Of a DNA stretch of 64,000 nt, positions 1 to 8,188 are shown one piece after another. The stretch lies in assembly GCA_036343175.1 (NCBI GenBank), contig JAZASR010000005.1, positions 40,349-104,348 of the forward strand. The letters are read 5' to 3'. The notes beneath the pieces are model-generated. The model ran no database searches and was not told the DNA's origin. It was given only the letters and a program-made list of their open reading frames with translations. The position numbers were made by a program, and so were the translations under genes. Every line of letters starts with the position of its first letter. The first letter of the stretch is position 1. This stretch comes from JAEEJA01 sp036343175. GTDB lineage: Bacteria > Bacillota > Clostridia > Lachnospirales > Lachnospiraceae.

Positions 1-428
1 GATACAACTGACGCAGTGGCAGCTGCTTCTCCGCCATCATTTCCAGCCAGAGTCACTATATCCGAAAGGTCAGATATATAATCAACCTTATCCTTATAAT
101 AAGAGTAGACAGACCTTGCCTCTTCTTTTGAATCGCATGACAATATATATACATCATCATAATGGGCGGTTATTCTGGTATTCGGGGTAAAGATCTGATC
201 AGCACCTGCAAAGAACTTCCTGAAAGTATCTGGTCTTACCCTGACAAAGAGTTCATTTGTATTGATCCCTGAAACATCTGTGTTCCCATATATATGATCA
301 AACGATACTTTCCCTATGCCATCTGCTTTATATCCGATCTCCGATGCATTTGCAGGGACCGATGTGAATAACATGCACAGGCTCAGAAAAAGTGTCAGTA
401 TATTTTTAAATCTACGGTTAAGCTTCAT
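1..428 (-). CDS. N-terminal part of a secreted protein, possibly a subtilase-type precursor (cut by left edge)
   Basis: The frame opens with ATG at 428, ten bases after a GGAGG site, and is still open at base 1, so about 142 N-terminal residues are visible. Residues 1-27 form a signal peptide (MKLNRRFKN, a hydrophobic LTLFLSLCMLF core, then a VPANA-S cleavage-like end), so export is well supported. The following region has the look of a protease pro-domain: a YILSCDSKEEARSVYSYY segment resembles the 'seen by residue pairs' inhibitor fold that precedes S8 subtilases. No catalytic motif lies inside the window, so the protease idea is inference. It sits 18 bases after the 447-1100 gene and is probably cotranscribed with it. 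Confidence 0.6.
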   Translation of the reverse strand, partial: MKLNRRFKNILTLFLSLCMLFTSVPANASEIGYKADGIGKVSFDHIYGNTDVSGINTNELFVRVRPDTFRKFFAGADQIFTPNTRITAHYDDVYILSCDSKEEARSVYSYYKDKVDYISDLSDIVTLAGNDGGEAAATASVV

Positions 429-446
429 ATCATTTCCTCCTTTATA

Positions 447-1100
447 TCATTTATCTTCTGTATATTCGTAGGTGAGCCTGTATTCACTTCCGCGCACCTC
501 ATCTATCTTCTTATTGCCGTCATAATATACCCTGTAGATCTCCTTACCTTCTGCAAACCTTTTTCCATCGGCATCAAAATATACTTTGCCTACATGAGTC
601 TTATGGACAGTTACTTTAACTCTTTTTCCGGTATAAGGATCTCTCACACTTGCGGACATGGTATCCTTAGCGCGCTCTGCCCCTCTAAGCGTCTTGTAAT
701 CCTTGAATTTGACCGCATTCTGCATATGTTCGGGAACAAATACCTTTTCATTGACTGAAACGTCTGAAAGTATATATTTGTGTCCGTTTCTCCGCATTGA
801 CTTTCTTGGTTTATAAGTCCTGCCCTCTTTTATCTCTTTTATGATAGTTATAGAATCTGTAACGTTATAAGTCTCCTTTTTTTCTGCGTCATAGCTGATG
901 CTGCTCATCAGCATGATCTTTTGCTGCCGGCTTCCTCCAAAAGTCTTTGCAGAAGCAGCCGGGCAGGCATTGATCTCCGCAAGTATTATCAATGCGGCAA
1001 GAAATACCACTGACATTCTGCTAAAAAAAGAATCCCCTCTGCCATTGCCATTTATCATTCTCCTGACATGACAAGTCAAAATATATCTGCTTTTTTCCAT
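447..1100 (-). CDS. Secreted or membrane-anchored protein of unknown function
   Basis: 217 codons from an ATG preceded by an AGGAG site. Residues about 25-50 form one hydrophobic segment ending in PAASA, which fits a signal peptide with an unusually long basic N-terminus or a single anchor. The remainder is lysine- and tyrosine-rich, with no cysteine pairs or known catalytic motif that I recognise. It lies between the 207-codon frame at 1206 and the partial secreted protein at 1-428, all on the same strand with short gaps, so a small operon of exported proteins is likely. Function unknown. Confidence 0.6.
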   Translation of the reverse strand: MEKSRYILTCHVRRMINGNGRGDSFFSRMSVVFLAALIILAEINACPAASAKTFGGSRQQKIMLMSSISYDAEKKETYNVTDSITIIKEIKEGRTYKPRKSMRRNGHKYILSDVSVNEKVFVPEHMQNAVKFKDYKTLRGAERAKDTMSASVRDPYTGKRVKVTVHKTHVGKVYFDADGKRFAEGKEIYRVYYDGNKKIDEVRGSEYRLTYEYTEDK

Positions 1101-1205
1101 TTCTTTAAGTCTCCTTTCTCCTCTCGAGATCCGTATAAAAACCTAAGCATCATTTATTCCGCCTGAGCAGATCGCTCTGAAAAAAACGTCTTACATTGCC
1201 GGTGA

Positions 1206-1829
1206 TCATACGATTACCTTATACTCATGTCCCCTGTAATATAAGTGATCCGGGACCTCGACCTCATCAGTACCTTTAATATTTATAATGATTGCCTTTC
1301 TTTTACCTTTTTCTGATGTAAGCCGGAATACGATACTATCGCGCGTTATAGTCGGATTTCTGCCGGTTTTTTTCGTCGGTTTTCCCTTGTTTTTGTTCTT
1401 GTTGTTGTTTATATTTTTCTTTTTCTTATTTTTCTTATTATTTTTTACCTGCCCGTTGACAGTTTTCTTTTTATGAATATTTTCCGATGATGAAGCTGAA
1501 ACCTTATTATCGTCCTGTTCATTAGAATATGATGTATCACCCTCAGATGAGACCTTAGCTCCATCAAATGCCGTAAAGCTTCCCGTATAAATAATTCTGT
1601 CAGTACTGCAGGTCACATTCCCGCAGATGTCTGTCTTAATACTGAAGAGGAATACTGCAAGTCCCGCCAGCAAAAGACTTATCACAAGAAAGATATTGAA
1701 ATAAAAATAGATCGAAGTCTTACCTTCTATGAAAAACGATCTCCTTCCAAAGTGGATTTTGCCTTTTAATTCAGAATAATGCCGAGTATAAAAACTTAAC
1801 CTCGAAAAATCAATTGACGGAATGCACAA
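1206..1829 (-). CDS. Membrane protein with lysine/asparagine-rich linker, unknown function, uncertain start
   Basis: An open frame of 207 codons whose only upstream start is TTG at 1829, with no good ribosome binding site. One membrane segment lies near residues 43-64, followed by a low-complexity stretch of Lys and Asn (about residues 115-155) and a C-terminal tail with VEVPDHLYYRGHEYKV, which resembles the short beta repeats of BspA-like surface proteins. Just upstream another frame reads MKFCRKC, a typical zinc-ribbon beginning, then stops. The gene may therefore have lost its true N-terminus to a frameshift (see findings). Function unknown. Confidence 0.45.
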   Translation of the reverse strand: MCIPSIDFSRLSFYTRHYSELKGKIHFGRRSFFIEGKTSIYFYFNIFLVISLLLAGLAVFLFSIKTDICGNVTCSTDRIIYTGSFTAFDGAKVSSEGDTSYSNEQDDNKVSASSSENIHKKKTVNGQVKNNKKNKKKKNINNNKNKNKGKPTKKTGRNPTITRDSIVFRLTSEKGKRKAIIINIKGTDEVEVPDHLYYRGHEYKVIV

Positions 1830-1916
1830 AGATTTAAATTGTATGCAATCGTATTTTGGTGCACTTCCTACAAAATTTCATACAACTTCTTGTGAAAATT
1901 GCACTAAACCGGACAT

Positions 1917-1962
1917 AAAAAAAAGACGTGATTTCTACATTACGAAAATCCGTCTTTTTTTA
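1917..1962 (-). terminator. Rho-independent terminator after the amidase gene
   Basis: A-run, GACG arm, loop, CGTC arm and T-run are arranged so that the hairpin is flanked by A7 on one side and T7 on the other, allowing termination in both directions. It lies downstream of the minus-strand amidase gene. Confidence 0.6.
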
Positions 1963-2015
1963 TTACTATAAACTTCTTCAAAAGCCGTATCTATAGGCTT
2001 TTCTTGTCGCATGTC

Positions 2016-2102
2016 CGTTATGAATAAAGCTTCTTAAGCGCATATTCGTTATGAATAAAGCTTCTTAAGCGCATATTCGTTATGAATAAGGCTTCTTAAG
2101 CG
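2016..2102. repeat. 31-bp tandem repeat, 2.8 copies
   Basis: Units begin at 2016, 2047 and 2078, each starting CGTTATGAATAA and containing GCTTCTTAAGCG. The first two are identical; the third has one change and is cut short. It lies between the amidase stop and its terminator, so it would be transcribed in the 3' untranslated region. Confidence 0.85.
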
Positions 2103-2117
2103 AAAGCATGCTATTTA

Positions 2118-2870
2118 TCAATAAGGATATTTTGCCTCGATATCGTCCCTGATAGACTGCACTTTGTCCATAATATCAGACTTTAAGGTCTCCCACTTTT
2201 CCGGATGCTTTACATAGAACTTCGGACAGAGCTTGCCGGTTACATCATAGTGCCTTATGATCTGGTCTTCACTGATGTCATACCTGACGACCAGCCATGA
2301 AACAAGATCCAGAAGCGCATTATAGGTATCTTTATTGAACCTGCCCGAACTTCCCGGTATGCAGCACTCGATGGAAATCGTGTCTTTGTTGCGTTCATTG
2401 GATGCATATGCTATTTCCGTCAGAGGTATGCACTGGATGATATTTCCGTGAAGGCCTATGATAAAGTGGCTGCTGACCTTATTCTCTATTTTGTCGGGGG
2501 CATCCTTGCGGCTTTCAAAATAATCCCTGTTTGCCTGAGCATCTGTACCGGGATTAGCCGTATAGTGTATGACCACGCCCCTGATCTCTGTCAATGGTTT
2601 CTCACTTCGTGAATTTTTATTGGGAGTAAGGAGCTCCTGTTCTATTTCAGGTCTGATATCCTCAATATAAGCCTCTCTCTCAGCCTTCACCTCGGCAATA
2701 TGCTCTTTATGTCTTTTAAAATAGGAAAACACCAGACAAATAATGGCCAGGGCAATAAATGCACTGACCACTATTATGGAAATATACTTTTTTAACAGCT
2801 TCTTCTGCTTTTTGGTAAGCTTCCTGCCCGATGCGATCCTTTTAATGATAGAATCGTTATTCTTATTCAT
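2118..2870 (-). CDS. Membrane-anchored N-acetylmuramoyl-L-alanine amidase (amidase_2 family)
   Basis: 250 residues. A basic cytoplasmic N-terminus and one membrane helix (about residues 29-50) are followed by a short linker and an amidase_2/PGRP-type domain from about residue 93. Zinc ligands are visible as His in VIHYTANP, His in RHYDVTG and Cys in KLCPKF, the T7-lysozyme pattern. SSHFIIGLHGNIIQCIPL is the conserved core strand. The enzyme should cleave the amide bond between MurNAc and the stem peptide outside the membrane, in wall turnover. It follows guaB on the same strand, with a degenerate repeat tract between them. The ribosome binding site is weak. Confidence 0.85.
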   Translation of the reverse strand: MNKNNDSIIKRIASGRKLTKKQKKLLKKYISIIVVSAFIALAIICLVFSYFKRHKEHIAEVKAEREAYIEDIRPEIEQELLTPNKNSRSEKPLTEIRGVVIHYTANPGTDAQANRDYFESRKDAPDKIENKVSSHFIIGLHGNIIQCIPLTEIAYASNERNKDTISIECCIPGSSGRFNKDTYNALLDLVSWLVVRYDISEDQIIRHYDVTGKLCPKFYVKHPEKWETLKSDIMDKVQSIRDDIEAKYPY

Positions 2871-2901
2871 AGATATATTTCTCTGATCGGATACAGTCTT
2901 T

Positions 2902-3026
2902 GACAGATCAGTTCAATTCTTTCTTCGATGGAGCCGTTCGATCCTTTCCCTGACAGATCAGATCTTGTCTTTCTTCGATGGATCCCATCGATTCTTTCTT
3001 CAACAGATCAGATCTTGTCTTCGATA
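2902..3026. repeat. 50-bp imperfect tandem repeat including the 3' end of guaB
   Basis: Units start at 2902, 2952 and 3002 (exact 50-bp spacing), each opening (G/A)ACAGATCAG and followed by a TCTTCGATGG-like block. The third, partial copy contains the last codons and stop of guaB, so the tail of guaB appears to have been duplicated downstream. Confidence 0.75.
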
Positions 3027-4474
3027 GAATAGTTTGGAGCTTCCTTTGTAATATGAATGTCATGCGGATGGCTCTCGCGAAGAGCTGCACTGGTCATCTT
3101 CACGAACCTTGCCTTATCATGAAGCGTGGCAATATCCTTTGCTCCGCAATATCCCATACCTGATCTGATACCGCCTACAAGCTGGAATACCGTATCCTCA
3201 AGAGTGCCCTTGTAAGCTACTCTTCCTTCAACGCCTTCAGGTACGAGCTTCTTGGCACCTTCCTGGAAATAACGGTCCTTAGAACCATTTTCCATAGCCG
3301 CGATAGAACCCATGCCGCGGTATACCTTGAATTTTCTTCCCTGGTAAAGCTCGAATTCACCAGGTGCCTCATCGCAGCCTGCGAACATCGAGCCCATCAT
3401 ACATACGTTTGCGCCGGCTGCAAGAGCCTTTGTAAGATCTCCGGAATACTTGATACCGCCGTCAGCTATGATCGGAATACCATACTCTTTGGCAACTGCA
3501 TAAGAATCCATGATGGCTGTGAGCTGAGGAACACCGATACCTGCAACAACACGTGTTGTACAGATAGATCCTGGTCCGATACCTACCTTTACGCAATTAA
3601 CTCCTGCATCGATAAGAGCCTTGGTGCCTTCTGCTGTAGCAACATTGCCGGCAATGATCTGGATATCAGGATAAGCGCTTCTTACTTCCTTTACTACACG
3701 AAGTACATTTGCAGAGTGACCGTGAGCTGTATCGATAACGATACAGTCTACCTTTCTCTTTACAAGTGCATCTACTCTGTCATATATATTGGCGGTAATA
3801 CCAACAGCAGCTCCGCATAGGAGCCTTCCCTGTGAATCCTTTGCTGAATTAGGATACTGTATCTGCTTCTCGATATCCTTGATAGTGATGAGACCCTTAA
3901 GGTTGCCTTCCTTATCAACGATAGGAAGCTTTTCCTTCCTTGCTGAAGCAAGGACTTTCTTTGCCTCATCAAGGGTAATGCCCTCTTCTGCCGTAACAAG
4001 TCCATCCTCAAGTTTTGTCATGCACTCCTTGATTGGCCTGTTGTAGTTTGTCTCGAACTTCAAGTCACGGTTGGTAATGATACCAACGAGTTTATTATTC
4101 TCAGTAATAGGAACGCCTGAGATCCTGAACTTGGCCATGAGCTTGTCAGCATCCTCCAGAGTATTGTCTGGTGAAAGATAGAACGGATCAGTGATTACAC
4201 CGTTCTCTGACCTCTTGACCTTATCTACTTCATCTGCCTGTGCCTCTATAGACATATTCTTGTGAATGATGCCTATGCCGCCCTGTCTTGCCATGGCGAT
4301 TGCCATCCTGTGCTCAGTTACGGTATCCATGCCCGCACTCATCATAGGAATATTCAATTGAATTGATTTTGTAAGATGTGTCTTAAGTGATATCTGATTT
4401 GGAAGTACCTCTGAATATTGCGGTACTAAAAGGACATCATCAAACGTAATTCCTTCGCCAATGATCTCAGCCAT
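3008..4474 (-). CDS. guaB: Inosine-5'-monophosphate dehydrogenase
   Basis: 488 residues, the usual bacterial length. It oxidises IMP to XMP with NAD+, the committed step to GMP. The N-terminal strand GITFDDVLLVPQYSEVLP, the tandem CBS domain pair (about residues 95-205), the DTAHGHS segment, the catalytic loop GPGSICTTRVVAG with the nucleophilic Cys, and the YRGMGS phosphate-binding motif are all present. ATG follows a strong AGGAGG site. The gene stands alone, with a palindromic repeat upstream. No purine riboswitch-like structure was recognised in the 490-base upstream region. Confidence 0.98.
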   Translation of the reverse strand: MAEIIGEGITFDDVLLVPQYSEVLPNQISLKTHLTKSIQLNIPMMSAGMDTVTEHRMAIAMARQGGIGIIHKNMSIEAQADEVDKVKRSENGVITDPFYLSPDNTLEDADKLMAKFRISGVPITENNKLVGIITNRDLKFETNYNRPIKECMTKLEDGLVTAEEGITLDEAKKVLASARKEKLPIVDKEGNLKGLITIKDIEKQIQYPNSAKDSQGRLLCGAAVGITANIYDRVDALVKRKVDCIVIDTAHGHSANVLRVVKEVRSAYPDIQIIAGNVATAEGTKALIDAGVNCVKVGIGPGSICTTRVVAGIGVPQLTAIMDSYAVAKEYGIPIIADGGIKYSGDLTKALAAGANVCMMGSMFAGCDEAPGEFELYQGRKFKVYRGMGSIAAMENGSKDRYFQEGAKKLVPEGVEGRVAYKGTLEDTVFQLVGGIRSGMGYCGAKDIATLHDKARFVKMTSAALRESHPHDIHITKEAPNYSIEDKI

Positions 4475-4733
4475 TATTGTTTCCTCCTGTTTTTCTGCTT
4501 TTGAATGTAATGATAGTATCTTATATCAAAAATTCCTCAATATCAAGGAGCTTTATCTAAAACTTAATTCTTAAATATTAATAAAATATACCATATCGAA
4601 CATTTCCGACTTTTTCCCCTACGGTTTGCAGGGATTAGCTGTAAGCAATACTGTTTAGTCTCCGTGCTTGCAGCTCAAACCTGCATACTCTGAAAAGCTG
4701 GTTTTTGTATCATAAGCCTCACTAAATATAAAA

Positions 4734-4904
4734 AGCACTTTGATGGTCAGATAATGCTTATAGACCATTCTGAATGCCGCTTCTTAGCGAAGACGACCGT
4801 AAGGAGTCTGAGGTTAGAAGCGCTGCGTGAAGAAGTGAGCGAAAGCGTGTCTATAAGCATTATCTGACCACAAAGTGCTATTAAAAATAAAGAAGCTGAT
4901 GATA
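4734..4904. repeat. Palindromic intergenic repeat, copy A (complete)
   Basis: Arms 4734-4765 and 4849-4879 are inverted copies differing by a single inserted base, enclosing 83 bases that hold further stems (CGCTTCT pairing with AGAAGCG). The outer arm reads AGCACTTTG-(A)TGGTCAG. The right half, through AGCTGATGAT at about 4893-4902, is shared with copies at 25922-26130 and 43765-43812. No open frame. It could be a MITE-like element or a structured RNA. Confidence 0.8.
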
Positions 4905-4908
4905 ATAT

Positions 4909-4944
4909 AAAAAGCCAGTATCTTAAATTGCTTAAGATACTGGC
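4909..4944 (-). terminator. Rho-independent terminator of the groE operon
   Basis: Stem 4914-4926 / 4932-4944 (GCCAGTATCTTAA with its complement, 13 bp, 5-base loop), followed on the minus strand by TTTTTAT. It lies directly after the membrane-protein gene that ends at 4967. Confidence 0.85.
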
Positions 4945-4966
4945 ATAAGATCAATTAATTAAGATT

Positions 4967-5632
4967 TCAGTTCACATCAGTGTCATCTGATGATGCCTGA
5001 CCTGAAGGGCTTGATTCTCCGGGCTTGTCGAAGCCTTCCTGAAAAAGCGTTACATCGATATCTTTTGGTTCGCCGTCTCTATGGGCTGCATCGTACCTGG
5101 TAACTTCGCCCCGCTTTACAACTGACTTCTTTCTGAACTCCATGTTCTGGAAGAGCTTCTCATCAGGTGTAAAGAGTATGCCCGCATTGCCCTTTTCGAG
5201 CTTTGTTATCATAACATAGTTCTTCGCCTGCTTGTCAGTAGATCTGAAGTCATAAAGCATCGGTACGTTTTTGAAGTCGGCAAGGTAATCTGAACCTTCC
5301 GGCGCCACAAGCTCAACATTCTCCATAGATGTCTTTACTACGGTCTTACGCTTTTCTCCATTTGATACCTTATCAAAGCTTATGTCACCTTCCACGAACA
5401 CATACTCAAAATCAACTGAAGTGCCCGGAAGGAAATTGTATATTACAATATCAGCTATGACACCTATTGCGATTATCAATGTCCCCAGACCTTTCATAAT
5501 AAGGCCGAGGAATATGACAAATACCATAAGGATCACCATAAGGGCGATCAGGAAAACCCTCATAGACTTATCCCTGCCCCTGATGGATCCCTTGACAACA
5601 GTTTCTGAATAAGAACTTGTCTGATCAAACAT
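4967..5632 (-). CDS. Two-helix membrane protein of unknown function, third gene of the groE operon
   Basis: 221 residues. A short cytoplasmic start is followed by two adjacent membrane helices (about residues 25-68, VFLIALMVILMVFVIFLGL and TLIIAIGVIADIVIYNFL), then a soluble domain of about 110 residues and a Ser/Asp-rich tail. The pattern recalls DUF6106-like Lachnospiraceae proteins, but I cannot confirm that family. Its ATG overlaps the groEL stop by one base (TAATG), so translation is probably coupled and expression should follow the heat-shock operon. No catalytic motif is visible. Confidence 0.75.
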   Translation of the reverse strand: MFDQTSSYSETVVKGSIRGRDKSMRVFLIALMVILMVFVIFLGLIMKGLGTLIIAIGVIADIVIYNFLPGTSVDFEYVFVEGDISFDKVSNGEKRKTVVKTSMENVELVAPEGSDYLADFKNVPMLYDFRSTDKQAKNYVMITKLEKGNAGILFTPDEKLFQNMEFRKKSVVKRGEVTRYDAAHRDGEPKDIDVTLFQEGFDKPGESSPSGQASSDDTDVN

Positions 5633-7260
5633 TACATCATACCCATTCCAGGATTACCTGCTCCTGCCGGTACAGGTGGTGCTGGCTCCTTAATTGTAGC
5701 TACTGCTGACTCTGTTGTAAGAAGTGAAGAAGCAACGCTTGTTGCATTCTGAAGAGCTGATCTTGTAACCTTTGCAGGATCTACGATTCCGGATTCGATC
5801 ATCTTCTCATACTTCTCTGTTACTGCGTTGAAGCCAATGCCTTCTTCTGATTCCTTAACCTTATTTACGATAACGCTGCCTTCAAGTCCGGCATTGTCAG
5901 CGATAGTGTAAAGAGGAGCTTCAAGTGCCTTGAGTATGATCTTAGCACCTGTCTTCTCATCACCTTCAAGTGTATCAACAAGAGAAGTAACATCCTTTGC
6001 AGCATGGATGTAAGCTGATCCGCCGCCGCCAACGATGCCTTCTTCAACAGCTGCACGTGTAGCTGCGAGTGCATCTTCCATTCTATACTTGGCTTCCTTC
6101 ATCTCCGTCTCAGTAGCAGCACCTACGCGGATAACTGCAACGCCGCCTGCAAGCTTTGCAAGACGCTCCTGAAGCTTCTCCTTATCGAAGTCAGATGTTG
6201 TCTCCTTTATCTGAGCCTTTATCTGGGCGATCCTGTCTTCAATTGCCTTCTTATCGCCCTCACCGTCAACGATGACAGTATTTTCTTTCTTAACCTTAAC
6301 TGACTTTGCAGTACCGAGCTGATCAAGATCAGCATCCTTAAGCTCAAGACCAACCTCTTCAGAAATAACTGTACCACCTGTAAGAATAGCGATATCCTGA
6401 AGCATTTCTTTTCTTCTGTCGCCATAGCCCGGTGCCTTTACTGCAACAACATTGAATGTTCCTCTGAGCTTATTGAGAACGAGTGTTGTAAGTGCTTCGC
6501 CCTCAACGTCTTCAGCGATTATTAAAAGTGATCTGCCGCTCTGTACGATCTTCTCAAGAAGAGGAAGTATATCATTTATATTAGAGATCTTCTTATCAGT
6601 AATGAGGATATACGGATTCTCAAGATTTGCTTCCATCTTATCCATATCTGAGCACATGTAAGCTGATACATAGCCGCGGTCGAACTGCATGCCTTCTACA
6701 AGATCAAGCTCAGTCTTCATAGTCTTGGACTCTTCGATAGTGATAACGCCATCGTTGGAAACCTTCTCCATGGCATCGGCAACAAGCTGACCGACTTCAT
6801 CATCCTCAGCTGAGATAGCAGCAACTCTTGCGATCTGATCCTTGCCTGATACCTTCTGGCTCATAGCCTCGATAGACTCAACAGCCTTATCTGTAGCCTT
6901 CTTCATACCTTTTCTCAGTATGATGGCATTGGCGCCTGCAGCTATGTTTCTCATACCTTCCTTGATCATTGCCTGAGCAAGTACTGTAGCTGTTGTGGTA
7001 CCATCACCTGCTACATCATTTGTTTTTGTAGCAACTTCCTTAACGAGCTGTGCTCCCATGTTCTCGAACTCATCCTTAAGCTCGATGTCCTTAGCAATAG
7101 TAACACCATCGTTTGTGATGACCGGTGTTCCATAGCTCTTATCAAGAACTACATTTCTTCCCTTAGGTCCAAGTGTTACCTTAACTGTATCTGCAAGCTT
7201 GTCAACGCCGGCTTCAAGTGCCTTTCTTGCGTCTACACCAAATTTAATATCCTTTGCCAT
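5632..7260 (-). CDS. groEL: 60-kDa chaperonin GroEL
   Basis: 542 residues with the full chaperonin sequence: AKDIKFGVDARKALEAGVD start, VTLGPKGRNVVLDKSYG, the ATP site GDGTTTATVLA, the apical-domain segment and a Gly/Met-rich tail (AGNPGMGMM). It forms the double-ring cage that folds cytoplasmic proteins with GroES and ATP. It lies 109 bases after groES on the same strand and shares the CIRCE-controlled promoter. A downstream membrane protein overlaps its stop codon. Confidence 0.99.
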   Translation of the reverse strand: MAKDIKFGVDARKALEAGVDKLADTVKVTLGPKGRNVVLDKSYGTPVITNDGVTIAKDIELKDEFENMGAQLVKEVATKTNDVAGDGTTTATVLAQAMIKEGMRNIAAGANAIILRKGMKKATDKAVESIEAMSQKVSGKDQIARVAAISAEDDEVGQLVADAMEKVSNDGVITIEESKTMKTELDLVEGMQFDRGYVSAYMCSDMDKMEANLENPYILITDKKISNINDILPLLEKIVQSGRSLLIIAEDVEGEALTTLVLNKLRGTFNVVAVKAPGYGDRRKEMLQDIAILTGGTVISEEVGLELKDADLDQLGTAKSVKVKKENTVIVDGEGDKKAIEDRIAQIKAQIKETTSDFDKEKLQERLAKLAGGVAVIRVGAATETEMKEAKYRMEDALAATRAAVEEGIVGGGGSAYIHAAKDVTSLVDTLEGDEKTGAKIILKALEAPLYTIADNAGLEGSVIVNKVKESEEGIGFNAVTEKYEKMIESGIVDPAKVTRSALQNATSVASSLLTTESAVATIKEPAPPVPAGAGNPGMGMM

Positions 7261-7369
7261 AATTACTTAATTCCTCCGTTTTAATTCTTGTTTCTTATAT
7301 ATTTTGTAAATACAAAGAAGATGATCTTAAAGAACAGAAAGTAAAGTATTCATTACCTGTTCCTATATA

Positions 7370-7654
7370 TTACTGAACCTTTGCAAGAATATCGCTCTGC
7401 TTTACGATGATGAACTTCTCATCCTCAAGCTTAACATCTGTTCCTGCATATTTAGAATAGATGACCTTGTCGCCCTCAGCAACCTGCATCTTTACTTCCT
7501 TGCCGTCAATGACCCCGCCAGGACCTACGGCTACAACTAAAGCTTCCTGCGGCTTCTCCTGTGACTTCTCAGGAAGTACGATACCTGACTTTGTCTTCTC
7601 CTCAGCCTCTAACTGTTTTAATACAACTCTGTCACCTAATGGTACTAACTTCAT
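7370..7654 (-). CDS. groES: 10-kDa co-chaperonin GroES
   Basis: 94 residues from ATG at 7654 (MKLVPLGDRVVLKQ), which has an AAGGAGG site eight bases upstream; an in-frame ATG seven codons earlier overlaps that site and is unlikely. The mobile loop EKTKSGIVLPEKSQEKP and the roof segment are present. It caps the GroEL ring. It is the first gene of the groESL operon behind a perfect CIRCE element. Confidence 0.97.
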   Translation of the reverse strand: MKLVPLGDRVVLKQLEAEEKTKSGIVLPEKSQEKPQEALVVAVGPGGVIDGKEVKMQVAEGDKVIYSKYAGTDVKLEDEKFIIVKQSDILAKVQ

Positions 7655-7726
7655 GACATATTCCTCCTTTTTCATGAACAGAGATGCCAGACGTTTATAT
7701 TTGCATCTCTTGATATTCTGATTTTA

Positions 7727-7753
7727 TTAGCACTCATTCTCTTTGAGTGCTAA
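7727..7753 (-). promoter_or_regulatory. CIRCE operator (HrcA binding site)
   Basis: Perfect inverted repeat TTAGCACTC-N9-GAGTGCTAA, the classical HrcA target, located 73 bases upstream of the groES ATG and just downstream of the -10 box. Heat-shock repression by HrcA is expected; hrcA itself is not in the window. Confidence 0.97.
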
Positions 7754-7763
7754 CTATGGTAAT

Positions 7764-7792
7764 AATATATTTCATTTCACTGGGATATGCAA
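7764..7792 (-). promoter_or_regulatory. groESL promoter
   Basis: On the minus strand TTGCAT (7787-7792) and TATATT (7764-7769) are separated by 17 bases and lie immediately upstream of CIRCE, so the start of transcription would fall in the operator. Confidence 0.65.
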
Positions 7793-7979
7793 CCGTATTT
7801 ATGTTGATTTATCTTGAAATAATTGGATTCATTTCAATTTACAATAAAATATCTTTAAAATTCGGTAAATTAAACTTTTATGAAGTCTTAAGAAAAAGCT
7901 TTCTGCATTATCATCCGGGCCATCTGGCCTGGAATAGTCTGACTCTATGGAAAGATTATCAGTTCTCTTTACTCTTTCC

Positions 7980-8008
7980 TTGTTTTTAAGCATTTTTTAC
8001 AGTATAAT
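7980..8008 (+). promoter_or_regulatory. Promoter for the DUF1836 gene, followed by a repeat-bearing leader
   Basis: TTGTTT (7980-7985), 17 bases, TATAAT (8003-8008). The 7754-8188 interval between the divergent groE and DUF1836 units holds no convincing gene; its roughly 175-base leader carries two copies of CAGGCTGATACA followed by ATCTTTCTCT (near 8030 and 8085), whose role is unknown. Confidence 0.55.
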
Positions 8009-8188
8009 TACGGAGTAATCGTTCATTAACAGGCTGATACAGGCTGGTGCATGATCTTTCTCTTTTAAAGAAAAGCTCCATCAGCAGGCTGATACATTAT
8101 CTTTCTCTATCAGAGAGGGCAGCTTAAGTATCCAATAAATATAGAAAACTTCATTGTCAAAACATCATTTTATGAAAAGAGACGAACA

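Noticed and set aside
1288..1476. Phe/Leu-rich plus-strand frame
   Set aside because: Antisense of the Lys/Asn-rich region of the membrane protein; no start signals.
7747..7989. 80-codon plus-strand frame starting inside CIRCE
   Set aside because: It begins within the HrcA operator, covers the groE promoter, has no ribosome binding site and is AT-driven.
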